Assembly: GCA_005502805.1 (NCBI GenBank)
Contig: SCMY01000003.1
Location: forward strand, 186,001-250,000
Source: Rhizobiales bacterium 2SD
GTDB lineage: Bacteria; Pseudomonadota; Alphaproteobacteria; Rhizobiales; Beijerinckiaceae
Length of the DNA stretch: 64,000 bases
Direction: 5' to 3'
In this document: in pieces, positions 1 through 8,927 of the stretch
How positions within the stretch are numbered: position 1 is the stretch's first letter
Layout of the letters: each line of letters starts with the position of its first letter
The notes under the pieces: generated by a model
The model's input: only the letters and a program-made list of their open reading frames with translations
What the model was told of the DNA's origin: nothing
Databases searched by the model: none
Translations under genes and position numbers: made by a program

Positions 1-103
1 CGATAGCGGAGCCGACATCGAGCACCGTGAGAGGGGTCGTCTCGACATCGGCGAGATAGGCCTTGCGGAAGACCCGCGCCTTGTCGTTCGCGGAGGCGTG
101 CAT
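1..103 (-). CDS. SAM-dependent methyltransferase, N-terminal part only (cut by window edge)
   Basis: The minus strand from position 103 to the window edge reads an open frame of 34 codons beginning MHASANDKARVFRKAYL and reaching TVLDVGSAI. The last stretch is the glycine-rich SAM-binding motif I that opens class I methyltransferase domains, about 25 residues into the protein, as in type-11 methyltransferases of glycan clusters. The ATG at 103 is chosen because homologous proteins start just before a MH-x(4)-K segment; the frame stays open further upstream, so a longer start is possible. It lies downstream of the acyltransferase at 187-870 on the same strand. The substrate cannot be told from this fragment. 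Confidence 0.55.
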   Translation of the reverse strand, partial: MHASANDKARVFRKAYLADVETTPLTVLDVGSAI

Positions 104-186
104 GAAACCGTCCAGATCGGGAGAGGTATTGCAGAGAAGCTCGGAAGCAGGCTCTAGCCGAGCCGACCGGCCTTCTCCAGCTGATT

Positions 187-870
187 TTATGACGCGGCGC
201 CGGGCAGATCCTCGATCCGCTCCGACAACAACGTCGGAATGAGCCGCCTGACCTCGGCTTCCGGCAGCAGCCACCATTCGCTGCGCAGCAGCGCGGCGAT
301 CCGTTCATCGCTCATCCGATAGCGCACGACACGGGCCGGATTGCCGGCGACGATCGCATAGGGTGGCACGTCCTTCGCCACCACCGCGCGTGCCGCCACC
401 ACCGCGCCGTGCCCGATGGTGACGCCCGAGAGGATCAGCGCCTGCGAACCCAGCCAGACGTCGTGGCCGATGACGGTGTCGCCGCGCGAGACATGGCTGC
501 CGTCGAGGCCCACCGCTTCCGGCCAGAGGCCGGGCAGGGCCGGGAACGGGTAGGTCGTCGCCCATTCGGTGCGGTGATTGCCACCGAGCATGATCTCGAC
601 GCCGTCGGCGATCGAGCAATAGCGGCCGATGGTGAGCTTCGAGCCGCTCTCGGCGAAGCGCACCTTCGGCCGGCCATAGGTGTAGGCGCCGATCGCGATC
701 TGCCCGCGCCGGCGCGCCAGCAGATGGGCAAGATGCAGGCGCGTCTGATTATGCGGATTGATCCAGCGGCGCAGATAGCTGCGTGGGCCAGTCGGAAGAC
801 CGGCCCACCAGATGGCGAGCGCACCCGGACGCCAGTCGGCGTCCGGAGCAGGTAAATTCGGCGAACTCAA
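187..870 (-). CDS. CatB/XAT-type hexapeptide-repeat O-acyltransferase
   Basis: This is a left-handed beta-helix acyltransferase of the xenobiotic/serine O-acetyltransferase superfamily, which moves an acetyl group from acetyl-CoA to a hydroxyl. The core shows [19 protein letters not shown], carrying the histidine expected to be catalytic, followed by hexapeptide turns ([20 protein letters not shown]) and the [10 protein letters not shown] end motif of CatB-like proteins. The frame can be extended to a TTG at 936, but that would overlap the upstream gene by 56 bases. A TTG at 870 preceded by GGAG fits better; no ATG or GTG is available before the core. The target is probably a surface glycan, given the methyltransferase next to it. 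The start is uncertain. Confidence 0.75.
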   Translation of the reverse strand: MSSPNLPAPDADWRPGALAIWWAGLPTGPRSYLRRWINPHNQTRLHLAHLLARRRGQIAIGAYTYGRPKVRFAESGSKLTIGRYCSIADGVEIMLGGNHRTEWATTYPFPALPGLWPEAVGLDGSHVSRGDTVIGHDVWLGSQALILSGVTIGHGAVVAARAVVAKDVPPYAIVAGNPARVVRYRMSDERIAALLRSEWWLLPEAEVRRLIPTLLSERIEDLPGAAS

Positions 871-880
871 TGCCTGGACC

Positions 881-2785
881 TCACTCCGCCGTGGCCTGCA
901 CGTCGATCTTCTCGAAGATCTCCGTCGGCTCGCCAAGCGCGATCACGTCAGCGAGGCCGAGGCCGCTTGGCGTCTTGGCGGTGGCCTTCACCGTCAGCGT
1001 GCCCGGCTTGGCGACGAAGCGCGCGACCGCGTTGGCCAGCGTCTTGGCGCCGTCCGAGGGGCCGAGAATGGCGGCGAGGCCGAGGCTCGCCATCATGCCG
1101 TATTCGCGACGGACGTCCTCGACCTTGCGCTTCGACTTCTTCGCCTCGTTCTCGATCAGCTTCTCGGCGAGACCGAGATTCTGCAGTTTGAGCTCGACGG
1201 CCTTCGCGGTGGCACCGAGCAGCGCGACCTGCGCCAAAGCGAGGTCGCCGGTGAAGACCTCCTTGCCGATGTTGCCGAGTGTGCCGGTGGCATCGAGCTT
1301 GGCCATGCCGGCGCCGCCCAGCGAGAGCGTGCGGATGGCGAATTCCTTGCTCGCTTCCTGCCAGGCGAGCGAGAGCTTCGCCGAGAGGTCGATGTTGCGA
1401 TAGCCCATCGCCAGCAGGTCCTTGGCGGCGGGGTTGTCGGCGCTCTCGACGATCGGGAAGGTGATCTTGTCGAGGCTCAGGGTCATGTCGGTCGGAATAC
1501 CGTTGAGCTGCTCTCCGGCCTTGAGCTCGAAACTGCCGAGTCCGACCTGGATCGGCGGACCGGCGGGGCGGCCGCGCTTACCCTCCTGCGGCACGTTCAT
1601 CTGAACGCCGCTCATCTTGACCGTCCCGAGCTTCGGGATGAAACGGCGGAAGTCGAGCGTCTTGATGTCGACAGCGGACGCGGCGACGGCCTTGACCTCG
1701 CGAATGACGCCCTCCAGCGAGAAGCCGGAATAGCCGATCAGGCCGATCGTGCCCTTGGCGCCGCCGCCTTCGAACTGCAGCCCCTCGATGGCAACGCCCG
1801 ATTTCTCCGGCGCGTTCTCGCCAAAAGCGATGCGCGAGAAGCGCATATCGACCGGTTCCGGCTTGGCGCCGGGTTTTGGGGGCGTCTTCAGCGACATCAC
1901 GATGTCGCGGATCTCGCCGCTGCCGTAGTCGACGGCGTCGAAGATCTCGGCCATGGCGACGAGCAGCTTGCGATCGCGCGCCTCGCTGACCGCCGGGTCT
2001 TCCTTGCTGTTGAGGTTGCGCGCCGCCTTCTCCGATTCATCGCTCAGCTCGGCGATTCGGGCCAGCAGCTCGCCCATCGGCTCGGCGGCGACGCGCGCCT
2101 TGAAGCCGCGCATCGACGCTTTGCCGGCAGTAATCTTGCCCTGCTCGCCGAGGTCGAGGACGTAGCCGTCCTGCTCGATCTGGCCCAGGATCGGCTGCAA
2201 CGGGGCGGTCTCGCCCGATTTCGCCTTTTCGCCGAAGACGCGTGCGATCTGCATCAGGTCGAGGACCTCGAAGCTGGTGCGCTTGATCTCGCCGTTCATC
2301 GGGCCGGTGGCGGCGCCTTCGACCTTGATCGTGCCGTCGCTCGATTCGCCACGCCCGATCCGGCCTTCGCGGATGTCGGAGAACTTGATGTTGCGATAGG
2401 TCGTGACCTGCTTCTGCGGGCCGAAAGTCTGCTCCATCACCAGGGTCGGAGCGCTGATCTCGCTGGCACTGAGCTTGCCGAGGCGTGCGATCGCGCTCTC
2501 GCCGGGCTGGACCGCCTGGCTCGCGCCGGCGATGGCGCCGGCCACGCCACCCGTCGGGGTGCTGCTCGTGCTGGACAGGAGGAGTGCGCGGAAACTCTCG
2601 CGATCGAGCGGAGTGCCCTTCACGTCGAGCTTCGGGATCGAGACGACGAACTTGCCGAAATCGAGCTTCAGATCGTCGAGCTGGAAGTCGGCGGCGGAGG
2701 CGGGATTCGCCAGGAGGAGGAGCAGGAGCGCCGCCGCAGGCAGCGGCCGGGAGCTGGCGAGGCGTCGGCCGGGCGAAATCATCAT
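881..2785 (-). CDS. Large secreted protein of unknown function
   Basis: A 634-residue protein with a clear N-terminal signal peptide (positively charged start, Leu/Ala-rich core, cleavage near ANPASAADF at about residue 32). The mature part is rich in short alternating beta-type segments and repeated statements such as [14 protein letters not shown] and [12 protein letters not shown], which recall the repetitive beta-strand organisation of AsmA-like or other envelope proteins. No catalytic motif or membrane helix was seen after the signal peptide. I do not recognise the family. It probably acts in the periplasm or at the outer membrane. It ends 10 bases before the acyltransferase start, so the two are likely co-transcribed. 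Confidence 0.75.
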   Translation of the reverse strand: MMISPGRRLASSRPLPAAALLLLLLANPASAADFQLDDLKLDFGKFVVSIPKLDVKGTPLDRESFRALLLSSTSSTPTGGVAGAIAGASQAVQPGESAIARLGKLSASEISAPTLVMEQTFGPQKQVTTYRNIKFSDIREGRIGRGESSDGTIKVEGAATGPMNGEIKRTSFEVLDLMQIARVFGEKAKSGETAPLQPILGQIEQDGYVLDLGEQGKITAGKASMRGFKARVAAEPMGELLARIAELSDESEKAARNLNSKEDPAVSEARDRKLLVAMAEIFDAVDYGSGEIRDIVMSLKTPPKPGAKPEPVDMRFSRIAFGENAPEKSGVAIEGLQFEGGGAKGTIGLIGYSGFSLEGVIREVKAVAASAVDIKTLDFRRFIPKLGTVKMSGVQMNVPQEGKRGRPAGPPIQVGLGSFELKAGEQLNGIPTDMTLSLDKITFPIVESADNPAAKDLLAMGYRNIDLSAKLSLAWQEASKEFAIRTLSLGGAGMAKLDATGTLGNIGKEVFTGDLALAQVALLGATAKAVELKLQNLGLAEKLIENEAKKSKRKVEDVRREYGMMASLGLAAILGPSDGAKTLANAVARFVAKPGTLTVKATAKTPSGLGLADVIALGEPTEIFEKIDVQATAE

Positions 2786-3069
2786 TGATGGGTCTCCTGA
2801 AGCATCGTCGAGGCCCGCGAGCGCATAGCCCGGGCCAAGTTCCGATTGGCGGCGCCAGAGGCGAACTCGCCAACGGAGCGGCGCATTCGCTTCCGGCTGG
2901 AAGTCGGCGCAGACCCTGCCGCAAGGCGATGACGAAAGAAAGATGGCGCGCGGGCGAGTACGGCGAAATGCTTGACGAAACGGCTTCGCTTCGTGCCATT
3001 GGCCGCAGAACCGCCACGAGGCCGCGGCAAGGCTTGCGTCCGGGGTGGCCTGCCGGGACGCGAGGCGTG

Positions 3070-3558
3070 ATGATGTATGCTGTTGAACGTTTTCTGCGTC
3101 TGGCCTGCGTCGCAGCGCTGGCTTTCTGCGCGCTGGCGATCCTGCCGCAATCCGCGCGGGCTCAGACCGCGCCTGCCGCCGGCGTGGAGCCGCTCACCAT
3201 CGTCACGGCTTCCGGCCGCCATGCCTTTCAGGTCGAGGTGATGCGTACGCCAGAGCAGCGGGCGCGCGGGCTGATGCACCGCCAGTTCATGCCGGCCGAC
3301 CGCGGCATGCTCTTCGACTTCAAGCAGGTCGAGCCGGTCGCGATGTGGATGCAAAACACCTACATCTCGCTCGACATGCTGTTCATCCGCGCCGACGGCA
3401 CGGTCGCCCGCATCGCCGAGCGGGCCGAGCCGCTCTCGACCCGGACAATTCCTTCCGGCGAGCCGGTGCTCTCGGTACTCGAGGTCAATGCCGGCATCGC
3501 CGAGAAGCTCGGCATCAAGCCCGGCGACAAGGTCGAGCACCCGCTGTTCAAGCGCTGA
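3070..3558 (+). CDS. DUF192 family exported protein
   Basis: A 162-residue protein with a signal peptide (about residues 1-30, hydrophobic LACVAALAFCALAILP then SARAQ) followed by a single DUF192 domain. The domain signature is visible as F-x-V-E-V-x-RTPEQRARGLMHR, then GMLFDF, MWMQNT, and LDMLFI, ending with VLEVNAG. The family is small, periplasmic or secreted, and has no assigned biochemical role. Two adjacent ATG codons exist (3070, 3073) with GAGG a few bases upstream. The gene is divergent from the large secreted protein at 881-2785; the 284-base gap between them holds their promoters and no other supported gene. Confidence 0.85.
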   Translation: MMYAVERFLRLACVAALAFCALAILPQSARAQTAPAAGVEPLTIVTASGRHAFQVEVMRTPEQRARGLMHRQFMPADRGMLFDFKQVEPVAMWMQNTYISLDMLFIRADGTVARIAERAEPLSTRTIPSGEPVLSVLEVNAGIAEKLGIKPGDKVEHPLFKR

Positions 3559-3582
3559 TATCTGCTGGGCCCGGCCTGCGGC

Positions 3583-4299
3583 TCAACCCAGCTCTCCGGC
3601 GATGGCGCGGCTGGTCGCCAGCAGCTCCGCCAGCGCTTCGCGATGCTGCGGGCGCGCTTCACGCCGGTTGAGATAGGGCACGACGATGCTGGCAATCGCC
3701 TGGCCCTTGCGGTCGAGGATCGGCGTGCTGATGTCGGTCACGCCGACGACGTCGTGGCTGTCGGCGATCAGGAAGCCGTCCGCCGCGATCGCCGCAAGCC
3801 CGGCATCAGCCCCCGCGCCGTCCCGGAAGGCGAGGATGACCTGGCCGGAGGTCGAGGCGGAAGCGGGGCGGCGATAGCCCAGCCGCAGCGTGAAATTGAT
3901 GTCGCCCGGCCCGGCGATCGCGACGATCACCACGGTCTCGCCTTTGCTCAGCACGACCAGATGCGAGGACTGGCCGATCCTTTCGCTCAAGGCCTCGAGC
4001 GCCGGCGTCGCGACTTCGACCAGGTTGCGGGCGCGCGGTACCCGCATGCCGAGATCGAATAGGCGGTTGCTGAGTGCGATCTCGTCGGTGGCCGGATCGC
4101 GATCGAGATAGCCGCGCTCGATCAGCACGAACAGCATCCGGAAGATCTCGTTCTTCGAGCGCCCGAGCTGTTCGGCGATCGCCCGCGCCGAAAGCGGGGT
4201 CTGCGCCATCGCCAGCAACTCGATGATCTCCAGGCCTTTTTCCAGGGCGGGCGCCGGATAGGGACGGGCAGGGGCATCGGCGGCGGTCTCGGCCGTCAT
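3583..4299 (-). CDS. IclR family transcriptional regulator
   Basis: A 238-residue regulator with an N-terminal winged helix-turn-helix (about residues 18-80: LEKGLEIIELLA, then PLSARAIAEQLGRSKNEIFRM) and a C-terminal IclR effector domain (about 95-238: VEVATPALEALSERIGQS through ADSHDVVGVTDISTPI). IclR proteins bind small organic acids or related metabolites. The ATG at 4299 is preferred over upstream starts because GGAG lies just before it and the protein begins at the usual distance from the HTH. It is divergent from the binding protein and M24 enzyme genes at 4458-6417, which it probably controls. Confidence 0.88.
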   Translation of the reverse strand: MTAETAADAPARPYPAPALEKGLEIIELLAMAQTPLSARAIAEQLGRSKNEIFRMLFVLIERGYLDRDPATDEIALSNRLFDLGMRVPRARNLVEVATPALEALSERIGQSSHLVVLSKGETVVIVAIAGPGDINFTLRLGYRRPASASTSGQVILAFRDGAGADAGLAAIAADGFLIADSHDVVGVTDISTPILDRKGQAIASIVVPYLNRREARPQHREALAELLATSRAIAGELG

Positions 4300-4346
4300 C
4301 GGATGTCTCCGGATTGGATTTATTAGCAAAGCTTGACTGCATATAC

Positions 4347-4362
4347 GAAACCGATAGCTTTC
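4347..4362. promoter_or_regulatory. Candidate IclR operator in the divergent gap
   Basis: The gap between the divergent iclR-type gene and the binding-protein gene holds an imperfect dyad, GAAACC-GATA-GCTTTC, of the length and GAAA...TTTC character seen in several IclR operators. It sits 48 bases upstream of the regulator start and 96 upstream of the binding-protein start. There is only one copy, so support is weak. Confidence 0.3.
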
Positions 4363-4457
4363 CGCTAGGTCATTGCCGCCGATGCCGGGGAGGGCAGATG
4401 CGGCAGGCCGCACGGTCGCAGAAGCGATCGGCGCCAACGACATATCGGGGGAGCATC

Positions 4458-5252
4458 ATGAGACGCGGTTTCAGATCGACGTTGTTTGCCGCCCTTGCCC
4501 TGTTCGCCGGGCTGATTGCCAGCCTGGAGGCCCATGCGGACAAGCTCAGCGATATCCTGTCCAAGGGCGTGGTGCGCATCACCGTCTTCGCCGACGTGCC
4601 GCCCTTCGGCATGATGAACGCCAATCGCGAGCTCGAAGGTTTCGATGTCGACATGGCCAAGCTCGTCGCCAAGTCGCTCGGGGTGAAGCTGGAGCTCGTG
4701 CCGGTGCCGGCGGCGAGCCGCATCCCGTTCCTGCTCACCGACAAGTCCGACATGAACATCGCGGCGATGTCGATCACCGCCGAGCGCGCGCGGCAGGTGA
4801 TGTTCAGCGCGCCCTATGCCGACACCTCGCTCGCCGTCTACGGCGCCAAGGCGCTGGCGGTGAAGTCCGGCGGCGATCTCGGCAAGAACCGCATCGCCGT
4901 CGCCAAGGGCACGACCGAGGACCTCGTCCTCTCGGCGCTGGCGCCCTCGGCCGACATCATGCGCACCGAGGACAATGCCACGGCGGTGCAGGCCTATCTC
5001 TCCGGCCATGCGCAATTGCTCGCCGCCAACAGCGTCGTCGTCGTCGAACTCGCCAAGCAGAATCCGAGCAAGGAGTTCGACTTCAAGTTCGCCCTGCGGC
5101 GGGCGCCGGCCCACATCACCATCCGGCGTGGCGAGCACGATCTGCTGCGCTGGCTCGACACATTGATCTTTCAGAGCACGCTGAACGGCGATCTCGACGA
5201 GCTCCACAAGAAGTGGCTGGGCGGGCCGATGCAGCCGCTGCCGGCGCTCTGA
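4458..5252 (+). CDS. Periplasmic solute-binding protein, amino-acid type (SBP_bac_3)
   Basis: A 264-residue binding protein with a signal peptide (about residues 1-27, ending LEAHA-DKLS) and a type-3 extracellular solute-binding domain (VVRITVFADVPPFG, then LEGFDVDMAKLVAKSLGVKLELV, and the ITAERARQVMFSAPYADT hallmark). Such proteins deliver amino acids or related small polar solutes to an ABC permease. No permease or ATPase gene is next to it, so it is an orphan here and must use a transporter encoded elsewhere. The M24 gene follows 13 bases later, so the two form a two-gene operon. The ATG at 4458 has a strong GGGGGAG ribosome-binding site. Confidence 0.88.
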   Translation: MRRGFRSTLFAALALFAGLIASLEAHADKLSDILSKGVVRITVFADVPPFGMMNANRELEGFDVDMAKLVAKSLGVKLELVPVPAASRIPFLLTDKSDMNIAAMSITAERARQVMFSAPYADTSLAVYGAKALAVKSGGDLGKNRIAVAKGTTEDLVLSALAPSADIMRTEDNATAVQAYLSGHAQLLAANSVVVVELAKQNPSKEFDFKFALRRAPAHITIRRGEHDLLRWLDTLIFQSTLNGDLDELHKKWLGGPMQPLPAL

Positions 5253-5265
5253 GGGCGGTGGGGCG

Positions 5266-6417
5266 ATGTCGAAGCGCGACTTCACGCCGGAGGAGTTCGC
5301 CGAACGGCGTGCAAGCGTGCGCAGGGCGATGGCGGAGCAGGGGCTGGACTGGCTCGTGCTCTTCCACCCGGTCTCGATCCGCTGGCTGACCGGCTCGGAC
5401 GCCAAGAGCTATCAGGAATTCCAGTGCCTGCTGGTGCCGGCGGCGGGCGGTCCGATCGCGATGATGGCGCGCGAGGGCGAGCGCGCCGAGATCCTCGACG
5501 ATGCCCTGGTCGACCGGTTGGAGACCTTCGGTGGCGGCGAGAATGAGGACCCGATCCCGCATTTCGCCGGCCTCTCCGACGAGCTCGGGCTGCTTGCGGG
5601 CCGTGTCGGCGTCGAAGTGCCGGCTTACTACCTCCACCCTCATCACCACGTCGCGATCCGCGACCTGTTCGGCTCGGCCTTCGTCGAGGCGACCAATCTC
5701 GTCCACGATCTCAGCCTGGTGAAGTCGCCGGCCGAACTGGGCTACATCAGGCGGGCGGCGGCGATCGCAGACCAGACGCTCTCCGTCTTCAGCGCGGCGC
5801 TACGCGCCGGACGCAGCGAGCTCGAGGTCGCCGGGGAGGTCTATGGCGCATTGCTGGCTCGCGGCAGCGGCCTCGCGGCAAGTCCGATCAACCTCGCCTC
5901 AGGCGAGCGCTCCTGCTACAGCCATGGCGCGCCGACCGAACGAAGGCTGCGAACCGGCGACTATGGCAGCGTCGAATACGGCGCGACCTTCCGGCGCTAT
6001 ACCGCGACGCTCGGCCGGCAATTCTGCCTCGGCCAGCCGACGGCGCGGATGCGCGAGCTGTACGAGATCGTCCGCCGCGCCTGCGACGCCTGCATCGCGC
6101 AGATTCGCGACGGTGCTCCCGCGACTGCGCCGCACGAGGCGGCCAAGCGCGTGATCGGCGAAGCCGGCCTCGAACATGGCCGCGTCCACACCTCCGGCTA
6201 CGGGCTGGCGCCTGGCTTCCCGCCGAGCTGGGGCGAGCCGATGCACATGATCGGCGCCAGCCCCTACACGCTGCGCGCGGGCATGGTCCTCAGCGTCGAG
6301 CCGCCGGTCTTCCTGCACGAGGAGGGGCTCGGCGCCCGCATCATCGACAACGTCCTCGTCACCCGCGACGGCTGCGAGTTGCTGTCGCGCAGCTCGCGCG
6401 ATCTGATCGCCGTCTAG
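5266..6417 (+). CDS. M24-family (creatinase/prolidase fold) hydrolase with altered metal ligands
   Basis: A 383-residue protein with a creatinase-type N-terminal domain (about 1-150) and a pita-bread M24 domain (about 155-375). His220 (SHGAPTERRLRTGD), His308 (HTSGYG) and Glu345 (SVEPP) are in place. Three of the five metal ligands of aminopeptidase P/prolidase appear changed: the first Asp is Glu237 (VEYGA), the second is Thr248 (YTATLGR) and the last Glu is Ile360 (RIIDNVLV). That pattern fits metal-independent members such as creatinase, or other non-peptidase relatives, better than a true dipeptidase. It is paired with a binding protein and an IclR regulator, which suggests hydrolysis of an imported small nitrogen compound. 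The exact substrate is unknown. Confidence 0.85.
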   Translation: MSKRDFTPEEFAERRASVRRAMAEQGLDWLVLFHPVSIRWLTGSDAKSYQEFQCLLVPAAGGPIAMMAREGERAEILDDALVDRLETFGGGENEDPIPHFAGLSDELGLLAGRVGVEVPAYYLHPHHHVAIRDLFGSAFVEATNLVHDLSLVKSPAELGYIRRAAAIADQTLSVFSAALRAGRSELEVAGEVYGALLARGSGLAASPINLASGERSCYSHGAPTERRLRTGDYGSVEYGATFRRYTATLGRQFCLGQPTARMRELYEIVRRACDACIAQIRDGAPATAPHEAAKRVIGEAGLEHGRVHTSGYGLAPGFPPSWGEPMHMIGASPYTLRAGMVLSVEPPVFLHEEGLGARIIDNVLVTRDGCELLSRSSRDLIAV

Positions 6418-6420
6418 AGC

Positions 6421-6459
6421 ATTTTCGAGGGCGCAGGACAGCGCCCGTGCGATGAAAAT
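6421..6459. terminator. Nested hairpin downstream of the M24 gene
   Basis: An outer arm ATTTTC/GAAAAT encloses an inner perfect arm GGGCGC-AGGACA-GCGCCC directly after the M24 stop codon. It may act as a terminator without a classical U-run, or be a small extragenic palindrome. The rest of the 281-base gap to 6698 holds no supported gene. Confidence 0.4.
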
Positions 6460-6698
6460 GGCGACAAGGCACAGGAGCAGAAGCGCTCCTGCGCTTCAAT
6501 GGCGCGCGGTCGCTCGGTGGCTGGGATGGGGAGGGCACGCCCCCCAGCGCAAATGCGTTTCACCGGCCGGCTTCAGGCATGAAGCAGCTGATGCGCGAGT
6601 GCGTCCTGAAGAAGCCGGAGACCCGGCGGGACAATCAGCTCACGACCCTGAGCAGGTGCTCGTGTTAGGCCTCTGATGCAGGCGTCGTCGGAGACAAC

Positions 6699-7313
6699 AT
6701 GGGCATCCTCGAAGAACACGTCGCCTTATGGCGAAATTCGCCCCTCGCCTTGTTCACGGATCAGGGAGCTTGGGGTATCTCTTCCAGGTCTGAAGAAATC
6801 GTCCGGAACCTACTGGACGGTCTCGCTGATGACTATGATCGCGAGGGACAGGTTGCAGTCCACCGCACGGCGACGGTCGAGAGGGGCGCATTGTTGAAAG
6901 GCCCGCTGATCGTAGGGCCACAATGCTTCATCGCTTCGGGTAGCTTGCTCCGCGGTGGGTGCTGGATTGATCAGGATTGCATCGTCGGGCCCGGCGCAGA
7001 ATTGAAGTCAACTATCCTGTTTCGGGGCTCGAAGCTCGCTCACTTTAATTTCGTTGGAGACAGCATTCTCGGCCAGGGCGTCAACATGGAAGCTGGGTCG
7101 ATCATCGCCAACCATCGGAATGAACTCGAGGCGCCGGACATCCGCATTCTGTATCAGGGGAAAGTGATCGAGACAGGCACGCTGAAATTCGGAGCGCTCG
7201 TCGGGGACAATACCCGCATTGGAGCTAATGCCGTGATCGCTCCCGGTGCGATTCTGGCGCCCGCAACGACGGTGGGGCGGCTCACCCTGATCGACCAAAG
7301 GCCGGGTTCGTAA
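6699..7313 (+). CDS. Left-handed beta-helix (hexapeptide) acyltransferase-like protein
   Basis: A 204-residue protein whose middle is a run of hexapeptide units (GPLIVGPQCFIASGSLLRGG, WIDQDCIVGPGAELKS) followed by LKFGALVGDNTRIGANAVIAPGAILAPAT, resembling the C-terminal beta-helix of GlmU and other sugar-nucleotide-linked acyltransferases. There is no N-terminal nucleotidyltransferase domain. The short N-terminus (about 1-50) is not recognised. It probably adds or binds an acyl group on a sugar. The ATG at 6699 has CGGAG 7 bases upstream. Base composition looks lower in GC than the flanks, as in the next two genes, which suggests acquired surface-polysaccharide material. Confidence 0.7.
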   Translation: MGILEEHVALWRNSPLALFTDQGAWGISSRSEEIVRNLLDGLADDYDREGQVAVHRTATVERGALLKGPLIVGPQCFIASGSLLRGGCWIDQDCIVGPGAELKSTILFRGSKLAHFNFVGDSILGQGVNMEAGSIIANHRNELEAPDIRILYQGKVIETGTLKFGALVGDNTRIGANAVIAPGAILAPATTVGRLTLIDQRPGS

Positions 7314-7451
7314 CTCCGATGTCCACCTTGGCGAGTCGTTCTGCTGGCCAGGCGACGCCGATCGGCCAACGGAGAGGTCGCCCGGCCCAAGGGCGGACGT
7401 GACAGCAAGACGCTTACGTTAGCCGGGGCATCCAGCGACTTGGCTGATCCG

Positions 7452-8558
7452 CTAGTTCCGCCGCCGCCTCAATATCTCGGCCCCGATGGCGATACCTCTC
7501 TTCTCAATGGCGAGGTATCCAAAGGCGCCCGCCAAGATCGCCGCGACGATGACCAGGGGCCACGGCAGACCAAGCAAGAGAAGGGTGTAGGCGAGCGGCG
7601 CATGAAACGCGTAGAGGCTGTATCCCGATAGACCGAGCATCGCGATGGGATTGTCGCTTTGCCGCGCGGCATCGAGCTTCGCGATGACGAGGGCCAGCAA
7701 CAACGCGAGGATCACTTTGCGCCCCTCGACCACGAAAGGCGTCGTCACCCAGCCAGCAAAAATCGGCACCGTCCAGGCCAGCCAGATCAGTATGAGCGCC
7801 CACTGATGGCGCCGGAGGAACGCGACGAATCTGGGGTCGATCGCTGCGGCTCCAATCCACCAGTAGAGCAGGAAACCAGGCAGGCTCGCGGTGCTCCACC
7901 AATGCAAGAGGCCGGGGAAAGCGGTGATTGTCGCCACTCCCAACAACCAGATGCCGCAGATCACCGCCCACATGACGCGATCGCCGAGGCGACGGCCGAT
8001 CCCAAGAAGGAGGACAGGATAGGCGATATAAAGCCATATCTCCGTCATCACGGTATTCAGCGGCGCGTTGCCCAGGAAGGCGCAGCGGTGCAGCGAGGGA
8101 ACGAGCGTGACGATGCCCGTCACGCGCGCCGCGACGCACAGCGGATCGATGGAGGCGGTCCCCCCAATCTCGGTTGATGCGGGCGCAATCGAGCGCGCAT
8201 AGGTCCAGGCGATCATCCCGAACGCGATGGCGGCCAGGTAGACCGGATATATGCGGAAGAAGCGACGGATTGCATAAGCCCGCACATCGATCGACCCCTC
8301 GCGGAAGCCAGCTCGATGGATGCAGTAGCCCGATAGAACGATGAATCCCAAGACCCCTGGGTGGGTCTCTCCCGCCTTCTGGAAAATCCGGTTCAACAGC
8401 GTTTCGAAGACGAACAAGAAACCGGCGGGAACCGCGTCAGGCCCCTGATACTGCGCCGCCCAAGGCAGAACATGAATCCAGACGACCCAAAAGGCGAACA
8501 GTCCTCGCAACATGTCGAGACCATGCGACCGCCCAGAAATCCGAGGTATGCTGAGCAA
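7452..8558 (-). CDS. Acyltransferase 3 family membrane protein (OafA/NodX type)
   Basis: An integral membrane acyltransferase with about ten hydrophobic segments. The family signature is visible at the N-terminus (GLDMLRGLFAFWVVWIH, with the catalytic-type His) and continues with GVLGFIVLSGYCIHR, RAYAIRRFFRIYPVY and ALLLALVIAKL to a C-terminal GYSLYAFHAPLAYTLLL. Members O-acylate surface sugars or small molecules using cytoplasmic acyl-CoA. The ATG at 8513 would remove the conserved Gly-Leu-Asp before MLRG, so a TTG at 8558 is used here. The frame is open to 8834 and the true start is uncertain. It is convergent with the beta-helix acyltransferase gene at 6699-7313. Confidence 0.75.
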   Translation of the reverse strand: MLSIPRISGRSHGLDMLRGLFAFWVVWIHVLPWAAQYQGPDAVPAGFLFVFETLLNRIFQKAGETHPGVLGFIVLSGYCIHRAGFREGSIDVRAYAIRRFFRIYPVYLAAIAFGMIAWTYARSIAPASTEIGGTASIDPLCVAARVTGIVTLVPSLHRCAFLGNAPLNTVMTEIWLYIAYPVLLLGIGRRLGDRVMWAVICGIWLLGVATITAFPGLLHWWSTASLPGFLLYWWIGAAAIDPRFVAFLRRHQWALILIWLAWTVPIFAGWVTTPFVVEGRKVILALLLALVIAKLDAARQSDNPIAMLGLSGYSLYAFHAPLAYTLLLLGLPWPLVIVAAILAGAFGYLAIEKRGIAIGAEILRRRRN

Positions 8559-8927
8559 GACTGAAGTCCAACCGGGCGCGTGGCACTCGTGCGGGATTAG
8601 GTTACCGAATCCGCGGATGCAATCACAAAAGAACCTGATCTCGGTCCGATCGCCGTTCAGGTTGCTGGTGCCGCAGGCTGAAGCGGCAAATTCGGCGGTG
8701 ACGCCGTGGCTCCAGGGGGCTGAACCGACGAGGCGCGCATCTGTGCGCGGCACTCGTCCTCGCACTGCGGCAGGCGATCGACATCGCTCCTTCAAGCCAC
8801 TGCCAACACCAAGGATTCTTCTCGAGAGGCGCATTTACGGGTGGCGACCGTGCAGATGGTCCAGTATTGCGTGTCCGCATCTGTATGCGAACCGATCTCG
8901 ACCCTCCCTTGCCAGGAAAGCGGGCTG
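8559..8927. other. Intergenic region without a supported gene
   Basis: This 369-base gap lies between the divergent membrane acyltransferase and the gene at 8928. Open frames run through it on both strands, but none has motif support or a good ribosome-binding site. It must contain the promoters of both neighbours. The open extension of the acyltransferase frame could mean that its start is further upstream. Confidence 0.4.

Noticed and set aside
812..2788. 658-codon plus-strand frame opposite the large secreted protein
   Set aside because: It is an antisense shadow in GC-rich DNA; composition is Arg/Ala/Leu-rich without motifs, while the minus strand has a signal peptide and start site.
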